Shown here: piece after piece, positions 18,956-26,972 of the stretch
How the letters are laid out: each line of letters begins with the position of its first letter
Position numbering within the stretch: the first letter of the stretch is position 1
Position numbers and translations under genes: made by a program
Notes under the pieces: model-generated
Database searches by the model: none
What the model saw: only the letters and a program-made list of their open reading frames with translations
What the model was told of the DNA's origin: nothing
Assembly (NCBI RefSeq): GCF_031179145.1
Contig: NZ_JAPSIB010000011.1
Span: 52,171-116,170 of the forward strand
Direction of reading: 5' to 3'
Source: Brevibacterium sp.
Lineage (GTDB): Bacteria > Actinomycetota > Actinomycetes > Actinomycetales > Brevibacteriaceae
DNA length: 64,000 nt

Positions 18956-20587
18956 ATGAGAATCGACGCGATCTTCACCGATCTCGACGCCCACACCCTC
19001 GACCCCAACCGTCCCCGAGCCACCCGCATCGGTGTCTTCGGCGGGCGGATCATCGGCTTCGACGAGGAGCTCGACGGCATCGACGCTGATCGGGTGGAGT
19101 CCCTCGGCGGGGCGACGGTGCTGCCGGGCTTCCATGACGCCCACTGCCACACGACCTGGTTCGGCCTCACGCTGGCCTCGGTCGACGTGACGAACCTGCC
19201 CGGCGGCCTCCCCGACGTCTACGCAGCCCTTGAGCGTGCGGCCGCCACGACTCCGCCCGGCGAGTGGATCAACGCCACCGGATTCGCCCACCGTGACTAC
19301 GGCGGACAGTACCCCGAGCTCGCCCGCCTCGATGCGATCACCGGCGACCGGCCCCTGTTCATGCGCCAGACTTCGGGGCACGCCGCGATCGTCAACACCG
19401 AGGCGCTGCACCGCGCCGGGATCCTCGACCCGGACTTCGCCGAGCCGATCGGCGGCAAGGTCGTGCGCGACGCCGCGGGCCGCCCGACCGGTCTGCTCGA
19501 GGAGACCGCGCAGGAGCTCGTCCAGAACCTCATCCGCCCGTACTCCCTCGACACGATCGTCGAGGCGCTCGACCTCGCGACAGCCCGCTACGCGCAGGAG
19601 GGCATCACCTCGTTCGGCGAATGCGGCATCGCCTACGGCTGGATCGGCCACTCCCCCATCGAGATCAGCGCCTACCTCCGTGCCCGCGAGCAGGGGAAGC
19701 TGCGCGCCCGGGCCCAGTTGATGCCGCAGGCCGACGGGCTCCACGAGATCGCGGCCAATCCCGCCGACGGGTTCGGCATCGGTCTCGACGCGGGACTGTG
19801 CACCGGGCTCGGCGACGATCTGATCTCCCTCGGGCCGGTGAAGTTCTTCATGGACGGGGCGCTGAGCGGGGAGACCGCGGCGCTGCGGGAGAATTACACC
19901 GGCAAGGACCATCCCGGCTACCTCCAGGACGACGCCGAGGCGCTGCGTCGCCGGATCCTCGACACCTATGCCTCGGGCTGGTCGGTGGCGGTGCACGCGA
20001 TCGGCGACGCCGCCGTCGATGCTGCCGTCGCCACCATCGTCGAGGCGCAGACCCGTCACGGCAGGCGTGCGGTGCCCAACCGGATCGAGCACGCCGCGCT
20101 CGTCCACGACGAGCACCTGGCCACTCTCGCCGAGCACGGCATCGCCGTCACCCCGCAGTCGGCCTTCGCCGAAGGCATCGGCGACGGGATGAATGCCTCG
20201 GTCGGCCCGGAGCGCCGGCGGCTGCTCTACCGAGCGAAGTCCTTCGTCGATGCCGGGGTGCTGCTCGCCGGCAGCTCTGACCGCCCATGCGCCGACGGCA
20301 ATGCGCTGCGCGGAATCGAGGCGTTCGTGACCCGCAGCACCCGCGGCGGCGACGTCATGGGCTCGGCCGCCGAATGCCTGAGCCCCGCTGAGGCGATCGC
20401 CGCCTACACCTCCGTGGCGGCGACCGCCTCAGGGCAGGGTGGGGACAAAGGAACGCTGTCGCGGGGGAAGCTCGCCGACTTCGTGGCCCTCGATGCCCAC
20501 CCCGCCGAGGTGGCCGCGATCGAGATCTCGCAGATCCCCGTCCGCGCGACCGTCCTCGGCGGAGAGTTCACCCACGACGCCCGGTGA
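18956..20587 (+). CDS. YtcJ-like amidohydrolase
   Basis: A 543-residue metal-dependent hydrolase of the amidohydrolase superfamily, YtcJ/AF1945 subgroup. The metal-binding HxH lies near residues 63-65 (HDAHCHTTWFG). Further metal residues are expected around VAVHAIGDAAVD and NRIEHAALV, and the family end block SSDRPCADGNALRGIEAFVTR is present. Members hydrolyse N-acyl or N-formyl groups and imides; the substrate here is unknown. GAAGGA precedes the ATG. It follows the ThDP enzyme on the same strand and ends 14 bases from the convergent aminotransferase. Confidence 0.85.
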   Translation: MRIDAIFTDLDAHTLDPNRPRATRIGVFGGRIIGFDEELDGIDADRVESLGGATVLPGFHDAHCHTTWFGLTLASVDVTNLPGGLPDVYAALERAAATTPPGEWINATGFAHRDYGGQYPELARLDAITGDRPLFMRQTSGHAAIVNTEALHRAGILDPDFAEPIGGKVVRDAAGRPTGLLEETAQELVQNLIRPYSLDTIVEALDLATARYAQEGITSFGECGIAYGWIGHSPIEISAYLRAREQGKLRARAQLMPQADGLHEIAANPADGFGIGLDAGLCTGLGDDLISLGPVKFFMDGALSGETAALRENYTGKDHPGYLQDDAEALRRRILDTYASGWSVAVHAIGDAAVDAAVATIVEAQTRHGRRAVPNRIEHAALVHDEHLATLAEHGIAVTPQSAFAEGIGDGMNASVGPERRRLLYRAKSFVDAGVLLAGSSDRPCADGNALRGIEAFVTRSTRGGDVMGSAAECLSPAEAIAAYTSVAATASGQGGDKGTLSRGKLADFVALDAHPAEVAAIEISQIPVRATVLGGEFTHDAR

Positions 20588-20601
20588 GGGTCCCCGTCGC
20601 C

Positions 20602-21963
20602 TCAGCGGCTGAAGTCGAGGTCGGTGAGCACCTTCTCGGTGACGCCCAGGCCCTTCTCGAGATCCTCTTCGCTGATGTTGATCGGCGGCACCACGTGGAT
20701 CCGGTTGAAGTTGGAGAACGGGATGACGCCGTGCTCCTTCATCTGCCCGACGACGGAGGCGAGCTCGGGTGAGCTGCCGCCGTAGGGAGCCAGCGGCTCA
20801 CGGGTCTCCTTGTCCCAGACGAGCTCGACGGCCCAGAACATGCCGACCCCTCGCACCTCGCCGACGTGCTTGGACTTCTCCGCGATCTCGCGCAGCCGCG
20901 GACCCACGATCTCCTCGCCGAGGCGGGCCGCGTGCTCGATCATGCCCTCTTCCTCCATGGCCTTCATGGTGGCGACGGCGGCGGCACAGGCAAGCGGGTG
21001 CCCGGAGTACGTGAGTCCGCCCGGGTAGGGCCTCTGGGCGAACGTGTCGTAGATGGCGTCGCTCATGATCACTCCGCCCAGCGGCACATACCCGGAGTTG
21101 ACGCCCTTGGCGAACGTGACGAGGTCGGGCACGACGTCGAAGTGGTCGAATGCGAACCAGCGGCCGGTACGGCCGAACCCGGCCATCACCTCGTCGGCGA
21201 TGTACATGATGTCGTACTTGTCGCACAGGGCCCGCACGCCCTGCAGGTATTCCTTCGAGGGGACCATGATCCCGGCCGTGCCGGGGATCGTTTCGAGGAC
21301 GATAGCGGCGATGGTCGGCGGACCTTCGAGTTCGATGGTGCGCTCGAGGTGGCGCAGCGCCCGCTCGGTCTCCTCCGCCTCGGTGGTGGCGTTGAACTCG
21401 GACCGGTAGAGGAAAGGGCCGAAGAAGTGGACGACGCCCGAGTCGCCGAGGTCGTTGGCCCAGCGGCGGGGGTCGCCGGTCACGTTGATGGCCGTCTGCG
21501 TCCCACCGTGGTACGAGCGGTAGCGGGAGAGGACCTTGTGCTTGCCGGTGTGCAACCGGGCCATCCGGATCGCGTGTTCGTTGGCGTCGGCTCCGCCGTT
21601 GGTGAAGAACACGTGGTCGAGGCCGGCGGGAGTCCGGTCGGTGATGAGCCGGGCGGCCTCGGAGCGGGCGGCGTTGACGTGGGCAGGACTGATCGTGCAC
21701 AGCAGGTCCGCCTGATCCTTGATCGCCTGGACGACCTTCGGGTGCTGGTGGCCGATGTTCGTGTTGACGAGCTGGGAGGAGAAGTCGAGGAACGGCTGCC
21801 CCTGCCCGTCGTAGACATAGGAGCCCTGGGCGCGGGAGACCGTCATCGGGTCGAGCTTCTGCTGCGCCGACCAGGAATGGAAGACATGGGCCCGGTCGAG
21901 TTCGTAGGCTCGTGCGGATTCGTCCTTGATCGCTGCGATCTCGGCATCACTGAGGTGGTGCAT
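20602..21963 (-). CDS. Class III aminotransferase (taurine:2-oxoglutarate-like)
   Basis: A 453-residue omega-aminotransferase of fold type I. PLP is bound by Lys286 (FAKGVNSGYVPLGG) with Asp in IADEVMAGFGRTGRW. The N-terminal phrases HVFHSWSAQ and FLDFSSQLVNTNIGHQHPKV resemble taurine:2-oxoglutarate and beta-alanine aminotransferases, which suggests, but does not prove, an omega-amino acid donor. AAAGGA lies ahead of the ATG at 21963. No taurine transporter or Xsc gene is nearby. Confidence 0.8.
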   Translation of the reverse strand: MHHLSDAEIAAIKDESARAYELDRAHVFHSWSAQQKLDPMTVSRAQGSYVYDGQGQPFLDFSSQLVNTNIGHQHPKVVQAIKDQADLLCTISPAHVNAARSEAARLITDRTPAGLDHVFFTNGGADANEHAIRMARLHTGKHKVLSRYRSYHGGTQTAINVTGDPRRWANDLGDSGVVHFFGPFLYRSEFNATTEAEETERALRHLERTIELEGPPTIAAIVLETIPGTAGIMVPSKEYLQGVRALCDKYDIMYIADEVMAGFGRTGRWFAFDHFDVVPDLVTFAKGVNSGYVPLGGVIMSDAIYDTFAQRPYPGGLTYSGHPLACAAAVATMKAMEEEGMIEHAARLGEEIVGPRLREIAEKSKHVGEVRGVGMFWAVELVWDKETREPLAPYGGSSPELASVVGQMKEHGVIPFSNFNRIHVVPPINISEEDLEKGLGVTEKVLTDLDFSR

Positions 21964-22138
21964 GTCCGGCCATCCTTTCGCCAGCTGAGAGATGATCGAG
22001 GGGCGCTCTCTGCGCCTCTTCGCTCATCGTACGCCAGCGGCGACCACCTGTGACCAGGACCGGAACCGGCCCGAGGTCCACCCTGCGATCTGAGCCGGGA
22101 CCGGCTGCATCCGGAACCCGGTTCGATAGGCTGAGAGC

Positions 22139-22750
22139 ATGCCGTATCGGACCATCACAGACGCAGCCGAGGCCGAGATCGAGATCAAGAGGTCGCGCTT
22201 CATCGGCTTCGTCGCCCCGGTCGGAACCGAGGAAGAGGCGCGCGAGGTCATCGCCGCCCGTCGATCCGCTCATCCCAAGGCCCGCCACCACTGCACGGCA
22301 TTCGTCCTCGATCCCGATTCCCGCACTCGCCGGTTCAGCGACGATGGTGAGCCCGCGGGAACCGCCGGCGCCCCGATCCTCGACGTCCTCACCGGCCACG
22401 AACTGACCTTCGTCGTCGCAGTCGTGACCCGGTATTTCGGGGGAACCCTGCTCGGTGCGGGTGGGCTGGTGCGCGCCTACGGTCAGGCCGCCTCGGCGGC
22501 GGTGGACCTGGTCCGCATCGTCACGCGGCATGAGCGCGTCCCGGTCACGGCACCACTGGACTACGCCCAGGCCAATGCCGTGGAACGAGCGGCCGGGAAC
22601 CGGGGATGGACGTGCCGCGCGGAGTACGGCGCTCAGGTGACCGTGGACGTGCTGGTGCCCGTCGCCGAGGTGGACGCGGCGCTGGCGATGCTCGCCGACC
22701 TCACCGCGGGCCGGGCTGAGCCGACCGTCGGCGACGTCGAATGGTGCTGA
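22139..22750 (+). CDS. YigZ/IMPACT family protein
   Basis: A 203-residue protein of the UPF0029/IMPACT family, named for the translation regulator IMPACT. The typical blocks are EIEIKRSRFIGFVAPV, RHHCTAFVL, FSDDGEPAGTAGAPIL and TRYFGGTLLGAGGLVRAYG. A second, ferredoxin-like domain follows at the C-terminus. The ATG lies 6 bases after TAGGCT (22127-22132) with no ribosome site, so the mRNA is probably leaderless. Its 3' end is partly duplicated just downstream. Confidence 0.88.
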   Translation: MPYRTITDAAEAEIEIKRSRFIGFVAPVGTEEEAREVIAARRSAHPKARHHCTAFVLDPDSRTRRFSDDGEPAGTAGAPILDVLTGHELTFVVAVVTRYFGGTLLGAGGLVRAYGQAASAAVDLVRIVTRHERVPVTAPLDYAQANAVERAAGNRGWTCRAEYGAQVTVDVLVPVAEVDAALAMLADLTAGRAEPTVGDVEWC

Positions 22751-22793
22751 CGGTCAGTGAACCGTGCTGACCGTCGGCGACGTCGAATGGTGC
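22723..22793 (+). repeat. Direct repeat covering the 3' end of the YigZ gene
   Basis: A 25-base sequence at 22723-22747, which spans the last codons of the gene, recurs exactly at 22769-22793 beyond the stop. Shorter GTGCTGAC phrases recur to 22820. It looks like a local duplication in the spacer to the convergent YbaK gene. Confidence 0.85.
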
Positions 22794-22819
22794 AGGTGGT
22801 CAGCGCTCGGTGCTGACGG

Positions 22820-23320
22820 TCAGTCGAGGGCGGCGATCTTCGCGACCTGCGCGTTGGTGAGCATGACGAGGTCCTCGGGACGGATCTCGATCTCGAGGCC
22901 ACGGCGACCGGCGGAGACGAAGACGGAGGAATGCTCCAGCGCGGTGCGGTCGATGACGACCGGGACGGCATGGCGCTGACCGAACGGGGAGACGCCGCCG
23001 ACCGGGTATCCGGTCCGACGCTCGGTTTCGGCGACGCCTGCCAGCTGGGCCTTCTTCGCATTGCGAGCGGAGGCCAGGGCTTTGAGGTCGAGTTGCCCGG
23101 AGACGGGGACGAGCGCGGTCACCGGAGATCCGTCGACCTGGATCATGAGGGTCTTGAAGACCCGGTCGGAGCCGACGCCGAGCTTGTCCGCTGCCTCGGA
23201 ACCATAGCGTCGAGTACTGGGATCATGCTCGAAGCTGCGCAGGGAGTAGTCGATCCCCGCCAGGTTGAGAACACGCACCGCCGGGGTTGCTGCGCTGGTC
23301 GTTCTGGATGCGACTGTCAT
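22820..23320 (-). CDS. ybaK: Cys-tRNA(Pro) deacylase, YbaK/EbsC family
   Basis: A 166-residue editing domain that hydrolyses mischarged Cys-tRNA(Pro). Family blocks visible are VFKTLMIQVDG, ALASARNAKKAQLA and RTGYPVGGVSPFGQRHAVPVVID. The start at 23320 (MTVASRTTSA) has AGGAGG upstream at a spacing of 12; the open frame runs 39 codons further upstream but without family similarity. Confidence 0.9.
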   Translation of the reverse strand: MTVASRTTSAATPAVRVLNLAGIDYSLRSFEHDPSTRRYGSEAADKLGVGSDRVFKTLMIQVDGSPVTALVPVSGQLDLKALASARNAKKAQLAGVAETERRTGYPVGGVSPFGQRHAVPVVIDRTALEHSSVFVSAGRRGLEIEIRPEDLVMLTNAQVAKIAALD

Positions 23321-23741
23321 ATAGGGGTCGTGCCTCCTGCCCGTACTCGGCCGACACGCTTCGTGCCGCGATGCAGAGTCTGCGTGAGCTTCGATACGGA
23401 CGGAATGTAGTTTCGAATGCTCTGGATATGTAGCCACAATAGGCGAAATGCGCGGGCCAACGCCAATCTCTGCGCTGAATGGCGACCGTTCGGTAATGCC
23501 TCAGATAAGGACCTCGCCGAGGTGGGCCGCCGTCAGCGGGCACGAACACCGGGCGAGCGCACCCGGCGACGTCCGCCCAGGTCGCACCGCCGCCGGTCGC
23601 GGGAAGAGGCAGAACGGCCGACCGGCCGGAGCACGAACCCTGCCCCCGCGCACACACCGGATCCGGCTTCGCCCGTGGCCGAAGCGGCTCGACAGGGCGG
23701 ACAGTCGACTTGCCGAATGGACAGCAGCCGCCGGGGTGGGG
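23321..23741. other. Gene-poor spacer
   Basis: 421 bases between the start of ybaK and the end of the metallopeptidase gene. It contains the ybaK ribosome site at 23333-23338. I see no supported gene, strong hairpin or RNA in the rest; the open frames here are G/C-driven and show no family similarity. Confidence 0.5.
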
Positions 23742-24089
23742 TCAGCCCCAGCCGATCTCGTGGAGCCGGTCGTCGTCGATTCCGTAGAAGTGCGCAATCT
23801 CGTGCACGATCGTTACGACGATCTCCTGCCTGAGATGATCCCGGTCCTCGGCGAAGGCGATGAGATTGTTGCGGTAGAGGAAGATCGTGTCCGGCATCTC
23901 CAGGCCGAGCTGACCCCGCTCACCCATGGGCGTGCCTTCATACAGTCCCAGCAGAGAAGTGCTGCCGTCCTCGGGCTCGTCCTCGACGAAGAGAGCGACG
24001 TTGTCGAGTTCATCCGTGACGCCCGCGGGAAGTTCGTCCAGAGCCTCATCGAGGATCGACTCGAACTCTTCTTCACTCAGGTGCTCCAT
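23742..24089 (-). CDS. Small zincin-like metallopeptidase family protein
   Basis: A 115-residue acidic protein with the zinc-protease motif HEIAH at residues 96-100, followed by FYGIDDDRLHEIGWG, the conserved end of the actinobacterial metallopeptidase (former DUF1025) family. Function is unknown; these are cytosolic proteins without a signal peptide. The ATG is 6 bases after TAGGGT (24096-24101), again a leaderless arrangement. Confidence 0.85.
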   Translation of the reverse strand: MEHLSEEEFESILDEALDELPAGVTDELDNVALFVEDEPEDGSTSLLGLYEGTPMGERGQLGLEMPDTIFLYRNNLIAFAEDRDHLRQEIVVTIVHEIAHFYGIDDDRLHEIGWG

Positions 24090-24247
24090 ATCTCAACCCT
24101 ATCCGCCCACTTCCGCACCACCTCGGCGGAGGCCCTTCGGTGCGGGTTTCGCACTGTGAGGCGGGACACTGGTTTTCGCTTTGCATTCACCGAAATGATT
24201 GGGATAAGCTTAACGTCGTTGCCCAGGGAGGACCCGGGGAACCGAAG

Positions 24248-24320
<73 letters not shown>

Positions 24321-24355
24321 CGATACAGGATCGAGAGATCATGGATCACAAGCAA

Positions 24356-24429
24356 GGCCCTGTAGCGCAGTTGGTTAGCGCGCCGCCCTGTCACGGCGGA
24401 GGTCGCGGGTTCGAGTCCCGTCAGGGTCG
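24356..24429 (+). tRNA. tRNA-Asp (GUC), copy 1
   Basis: A 74-base cloverleaf: acceptor GGCCCTG with CAGGGTC, anticodon loop CTGTCAC (anticodon GTC), T-loop TTCGAGT, discriminator G. CCA is not encoded. A hairpin with a downstream T-rich stretch follows. Confidence 0.96.
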
Positions 24430-24437
24430 CGGAGCAC

Positions 24438-24461
24438 AAGGCTCTTCCTCGGAAGAGCCTT
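24438..24461 (+). terminator. Intrinsic terminator after tRNA-Asp copy 1
   Basis: AAGGCTCTTCC (24438-24448) pairs with GGAAGAGCCTT (24451-24461) and is followed by TTGTTTCTCC. It is a classic hairpin plus T-rich tail. Confidence 0.85.
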
Positions 24462-24498
24462 TGTTTCTCCCGACTCGTCTTGACGAGTCAACAGGCAA

Positions 24499-24574
24499 GG
24501 CTCTGTAGCTCAGTTGGTAGAGCGTTCGACTGAAAATCGAAAGGTCACCGGATCGACGCCGGTCGGAGCCACCA
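24499..24574 (+). tRNA. tRNA-Phe (GAA) with encoded CCA
   Basis: Acceptor GGCTCTG with CGGAGCC, anticodon stem TTCGA/TCGAA around loop CTGAAAA (anticodon GAA). The T-loop reads ATCGACG where TTCGAnn is usual. The discriminator A at 24571 is followed by a genomic CCA, unlike the neighbouring tRNA genes. Confidence 0.93.
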
Positions 24575-24578
24575 GATG

Positions 24579-24604
24579 GGAACCCTCGGATTGCCGAGGG
24601 TTCC
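24579..24604 (+). terminator. Hairpin after tRNA-Phe
   Basis: GGAACCCTCGG (24579-24589), loop ATTG, and the exact complement 24594-24604, then CTCTCGTTCG. Confidence 0.75.
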
Positions 24605-24682
24605 TCTCGTTCGCAGGACTTCCCGTCCTCTGCGGTCAATGCCAGTCATTGTCGTGGTCGCCGGGACGGCTCTGCGATGCCA

Positions 24683-24756
24683 GGCCCTGTAGCGCAGTTG
24701 GTTAGCGCGCCGCCCTGTCACGGCGGAGGTCGCGGGTTCGAGTCCCGTCAGGGTCG
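24683..24756 (+). tRNA. tRNA-Asp (GUC), copy 2
   Basis: Identical over 74 bases to the first tRNA-Asp at 24356-24429, with anticodon GTC and discriminator G. It has its own downstream terminator. Confidence 0.96.
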
Positions 24757-24764
24757 CAGTTGAC

Positions 24765-24790
24765 AAAGGTCCTTCTTCGGAGGGGCCTTT
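24765..24790 (+). terminator. Intrinsic terminator after tRNA-Asp copy 2
   Basis: AAAGGTCCTTC, loop TTCG, GAGGGGCCTTT: an 11-bp stem with some G-T pairs and a pyrimidine-rich tail (CTCTGTCTC). Confidence 0.75.
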
Positions 24791-25020
24791 CTCTGTCTCA
24801 CGCCCCAACTCCCCGCTGCCCCACATAGTCGCGCCGGCCCCGGTCAGAGGAGGGGCACTCGCGGCGAAGTCGGGCCGTCGCGCCAGGGGCTGCCGGTTCG
24901 CCGGACTCGGAACTGCGGCATCAAGGACTTCTGTCCGGAACCGTCCCCACGTGCAACAATGAGGATCCGACCACGGCCGGCCTGAGGTCGGCACCGACCG
25001 ATGACAGTTGAGGAGCGATC

Positions 25021-25410
25021 ATGACCGAGAACCCCATGGACCCGATGGACGTGCAGGGCGATCCCGACGTCGAGGAGCCCTACATCGAACCCGGCGCCGA
25101 AGGACCTGTCGGAACCGGAATCGAAGGCGCCGACGACGCGCTCCTCGAAGACACGGACTCGGCCGAGGGTGATCCCGAGCTGATCGACGACAACGCGGCT
25201 GGAATCCCGGACGAATTCTCCGTGGATGAATCGGCTGCTGCCGAGCAGGGCAATCGGGACGGCGACGAGATGGTCTCCGACGGCGATGACGATGCCGAGG
25301 TGGCCGAACTCGCCGGCGACGATCTCGATGTCGATGCCCTGGCCGACGACGACATCGAGGACGTCGACGTCATCGACGGCATGCCGCAGGTCATCGACGA
25401 CGAGTACTGA
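25021..25410 (+). CDS. Highly acidic small protein, unknown function
   Basis: A 129-residue protein dominated by Asp and Glu, with a last third of DDD/DID phrases ending VIDGMPQVIDDEY. No signal peptide or membrane helix is seen. The N-terminus (MDPMDVQGDPDVEEPYIEPG) resembles the actinobacterial DUF5709-type acidic proteins, but this is by eye only. GAGGAGCG precedes the ATG, and the gene is followed by a strong terminator, so it is a single-gene unit. Confidence 0.7.
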   Translation: MTENPMDPMDVQGDPDVEEPYIEPGAEGPVGTGIEGADDALLEDTDSAEGDPELIDDNAAGIPDEFSVDESAAAEQGNRDGDEMVSDGDDDAEVAELAGDDLDVDALADDDIEDVDVIDGMPQVIDDEY

Positions 25411-25463
25411 TCCACTCCCCCGCTGCTCGCAGAATCATGTGAGCGCGCGGCTGACGACCCTCC

Positions 25464-25492
25464 GAGGACCCTCACCTGGCGTGGGGGTCCTC
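25464..25492 (+). terminator. Hairpin after the acidic protein gene
   Basis: GAGGACCCTCAC (25464-25475) pairs with GTGGGGGTCCTC (25481-25492) with one G-T pair, loop CTGGC; TCGTCCGTTCC follows. Confidence 0.75.
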
Positions 25493-25567
25493 GTCCGTTC
25501 CAGCTCCGACTAGCGGAATCCGCTCACGCAGGTGCCAGACTGCCGACTCTCTGCACGCAGGGGGCGC

Positions 25568-25614
25568 GTCAAGAATTTCTTGACACGCCCTCGACTGTCA
25601 ACATATTCTTGACA
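25568..25614 (+). promoter_or_regulatory. Double palindrome over a leaderless promoter
   Basis: Site 1, GTCAAGAATTTCTTGAC (25568-25584), is a perfect palindrome about its central T. Site 2, TGTCAACATATTCTTGACA (25596-25614), has the same TGTCAA/TTGACA arms. Their centres are 29 bases apart. A -35 TTGACA (25580-25585) overlaps site 1, and the -10 TATTCT (25604-25609) lies in site 2, 18 bases on. The ATG is 6 bases after the -10, so binding at either site would block transcription. Confidence 0.75.
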
Positions 25615-25615
25615 C

Positions 25616-26902
25616 ATGACTTCATTCACGTTCTACGGAATCACCGAAGACCGCCCGTCCGCCCGTTGGAAGGCCCTGTTCGACAGCGTGTGGCCCGCTT
25701 ACCGTGCCTGGTACCTGCGCGACGGCGACCAAGCTCGACCCGACCTGCGGACCGCAGAGAGCAGGCTTCGCGAGCACATGCCCGAGCTGGTCCCCACCTG
25801 GCAACGACTCGTCGACCTCGCCGGTGGGGATGAGACGGCCGCGAGAATGCTCACGCTCTGGAACCCGCCCCGCTTCCTGCCGGGCTGCTCCCAAGTCGCC
25901 CTCCGCGCACCGGAACCCGCGCTGCTGCGCAACTATGACTACGGCCTCGAACTGTTCGAGTGTGTTCACAGTTCGACCCGTTACGGCTCCCGCCGGGTCA
26001 TCGGCACCTCGGACTGCCTCTGGGGGCTCCTCGATGGAATGAACGACGACGGCCTGGCCGTGTCGCTCGCCTTCGGCGGTCGGCCCGGTGACGGCGACGG
26101 ATTCGCCGCTCCCCTGGTCGTGCGCTTCCTCCTCGAGGTAGCGGGAGATGTCCCCGAAGCACTGCGCCGGCTCGAGACGATACCGGTCTCGATGTACTAC
26201 AACCTCACGATGGTCGATGCGAAGGGGACGGCCGTGACCGCCTACGTCGGTCCCGGAATGGCACCGGAAGTCACCGAGGACCCCATCGCGACGAATCACC
26301 GTGGGCGCCAACCCGAATTCCCCGATCACGCCCGGCGCTTTCGCAGCGTCGAACGGCAGGATCTGCTCACCGGCGCCGTGGATCAGGGTGGCGACGTGGA
26401 AGAGATCGCCGAGGCGATGCTGGGTCAGGGGGTCTTCAGCGGCGACTACGACAACGCCTTCGGCACCCTGTACACTGCCGTCTACCGGCCCCTGCGCGGC
26501 GAGGTCGAATACCGGTGGCGCTCCCGCAGCTGGACCCGAACCTTCACTTCTACCGAGGAGATGATCATCGTGACCCTCGACGACCCCACACCCGACCCGG
26601 TCGACCTGAGACCGGATCGGGGATCGGCCTCGGACCCCGAGAATCCGGCCACCGAGTCGGCCGGCGCCGAGCCTCCCCGGATCGCCACCGTGGCCGAGCT
26701 CTCAGCAACCGCGCGCGGGGCGGTCCGCGACCTCGCACAGTCTCCGGATCCTGCCGCATTCTCGGCGCTCATCGATCTCTCCACCGAGGTCGGCGAGGCG
26801 CTCGGCACCAGCGCCCGTCTGCTGGCCGAGCAGAACTCATGGGCACGGGTGGCCGAGATCGCCGATGTCAGCCGGCAGGCCGCATGGCAGCGCTGGCGCT
26901 GA
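25616..26902 (+). CDS. C45-family acyltransferase/hydrolase fused to a C-terminal helix-turn-helix
   Basis: A 428-residue protein. Residues about 1-330 resemble the autoproteolytic acyl-CoA:6-aminopenicillanate acyltransferase (C45, Ntn hydrolase) family: a Gly90-Cys91 junction (FLPGCSQ) after a 90-residue N-terminal segment, then LLRNYDYGLELF, GTSDCLWGLLDGMNDDGLAVSLAFGG and ATNHRG. A Pro/Asp/Glu-rich linker follows (about 326-355). The last 30 residues (LLAEQNSWARVAEIADVSRQAAWQRW) look like a helix-turn-helix. The natural substrate is unknown. The promoter carries two related palindromes, so self-regulation by the HTH is a plausible inference. Confidence 0.7.
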   Translation: MTSFTFYGITEDRPSARWKALFDSVWPAYRAWYLRDGDQARPDLRTAESRLREHMPELVPTWQRLVDLAGGDETAARMLTLWNPPRFLPGCSQVALRAPEPALLRNYDYGLELFECVHSSTRYGSRRVIGTSDCLWGLLDGMNDDGLAVSLAFGGRPGDGDGFAAPLVVRFLLEVAGDVPEALRRLETIPVSMYYNLTMVDAKGTAVTAYVGPGMAPEVTEDPIATNHRGRQPEFPDHARRFRSVERQDLLTGAVDQGGDVEEIAEAMLGQGVFSGDYDNAFGTLYTAVYRPLRGEVEYRWRSRSWTRTFTSTEEMIIVTLDDPTPDPVDLRPDRGSASDPENPATESAGAEPPRIATVAELSATARGAVRDLAQSPDPAAFSALIDLSTEVGEALGTSARLLAEQNSWARVAEIADVSRQAAWQRWR

Positions 26903-26972
26903 ACCGTGTGAGGTCGGCCAGTCCTTCGCGTGGTGGAGAGATGCCTCTGTGCTGAGCACCTGAACGCCGTCG

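Noticed and set aside
16703..20137. Minus-strand open frame of over 1100 codons opposite the ThDP enzyme and amidohydrolase genes
   Set aside because: It is a G/C-driven antisense frame: composition is Arg/Gly/Val-rich with no family blocks, while both plus-strand frames carry complete conserved motifs.
20602..21963. Firm naming of the class III aminotransferase as taurine aminotransferase
   Set aside because: N-terminal phrases are suggestive, but no taurine transport or sulfoacetaldehyde gene is near, so only the family is claimed.
23223..23657. Small open frames upstream of ybaK as possible genes
   Set aside because: No ribosome site at a sensible distance, Arg-rich composition and overlap with the ybaK 5' end.
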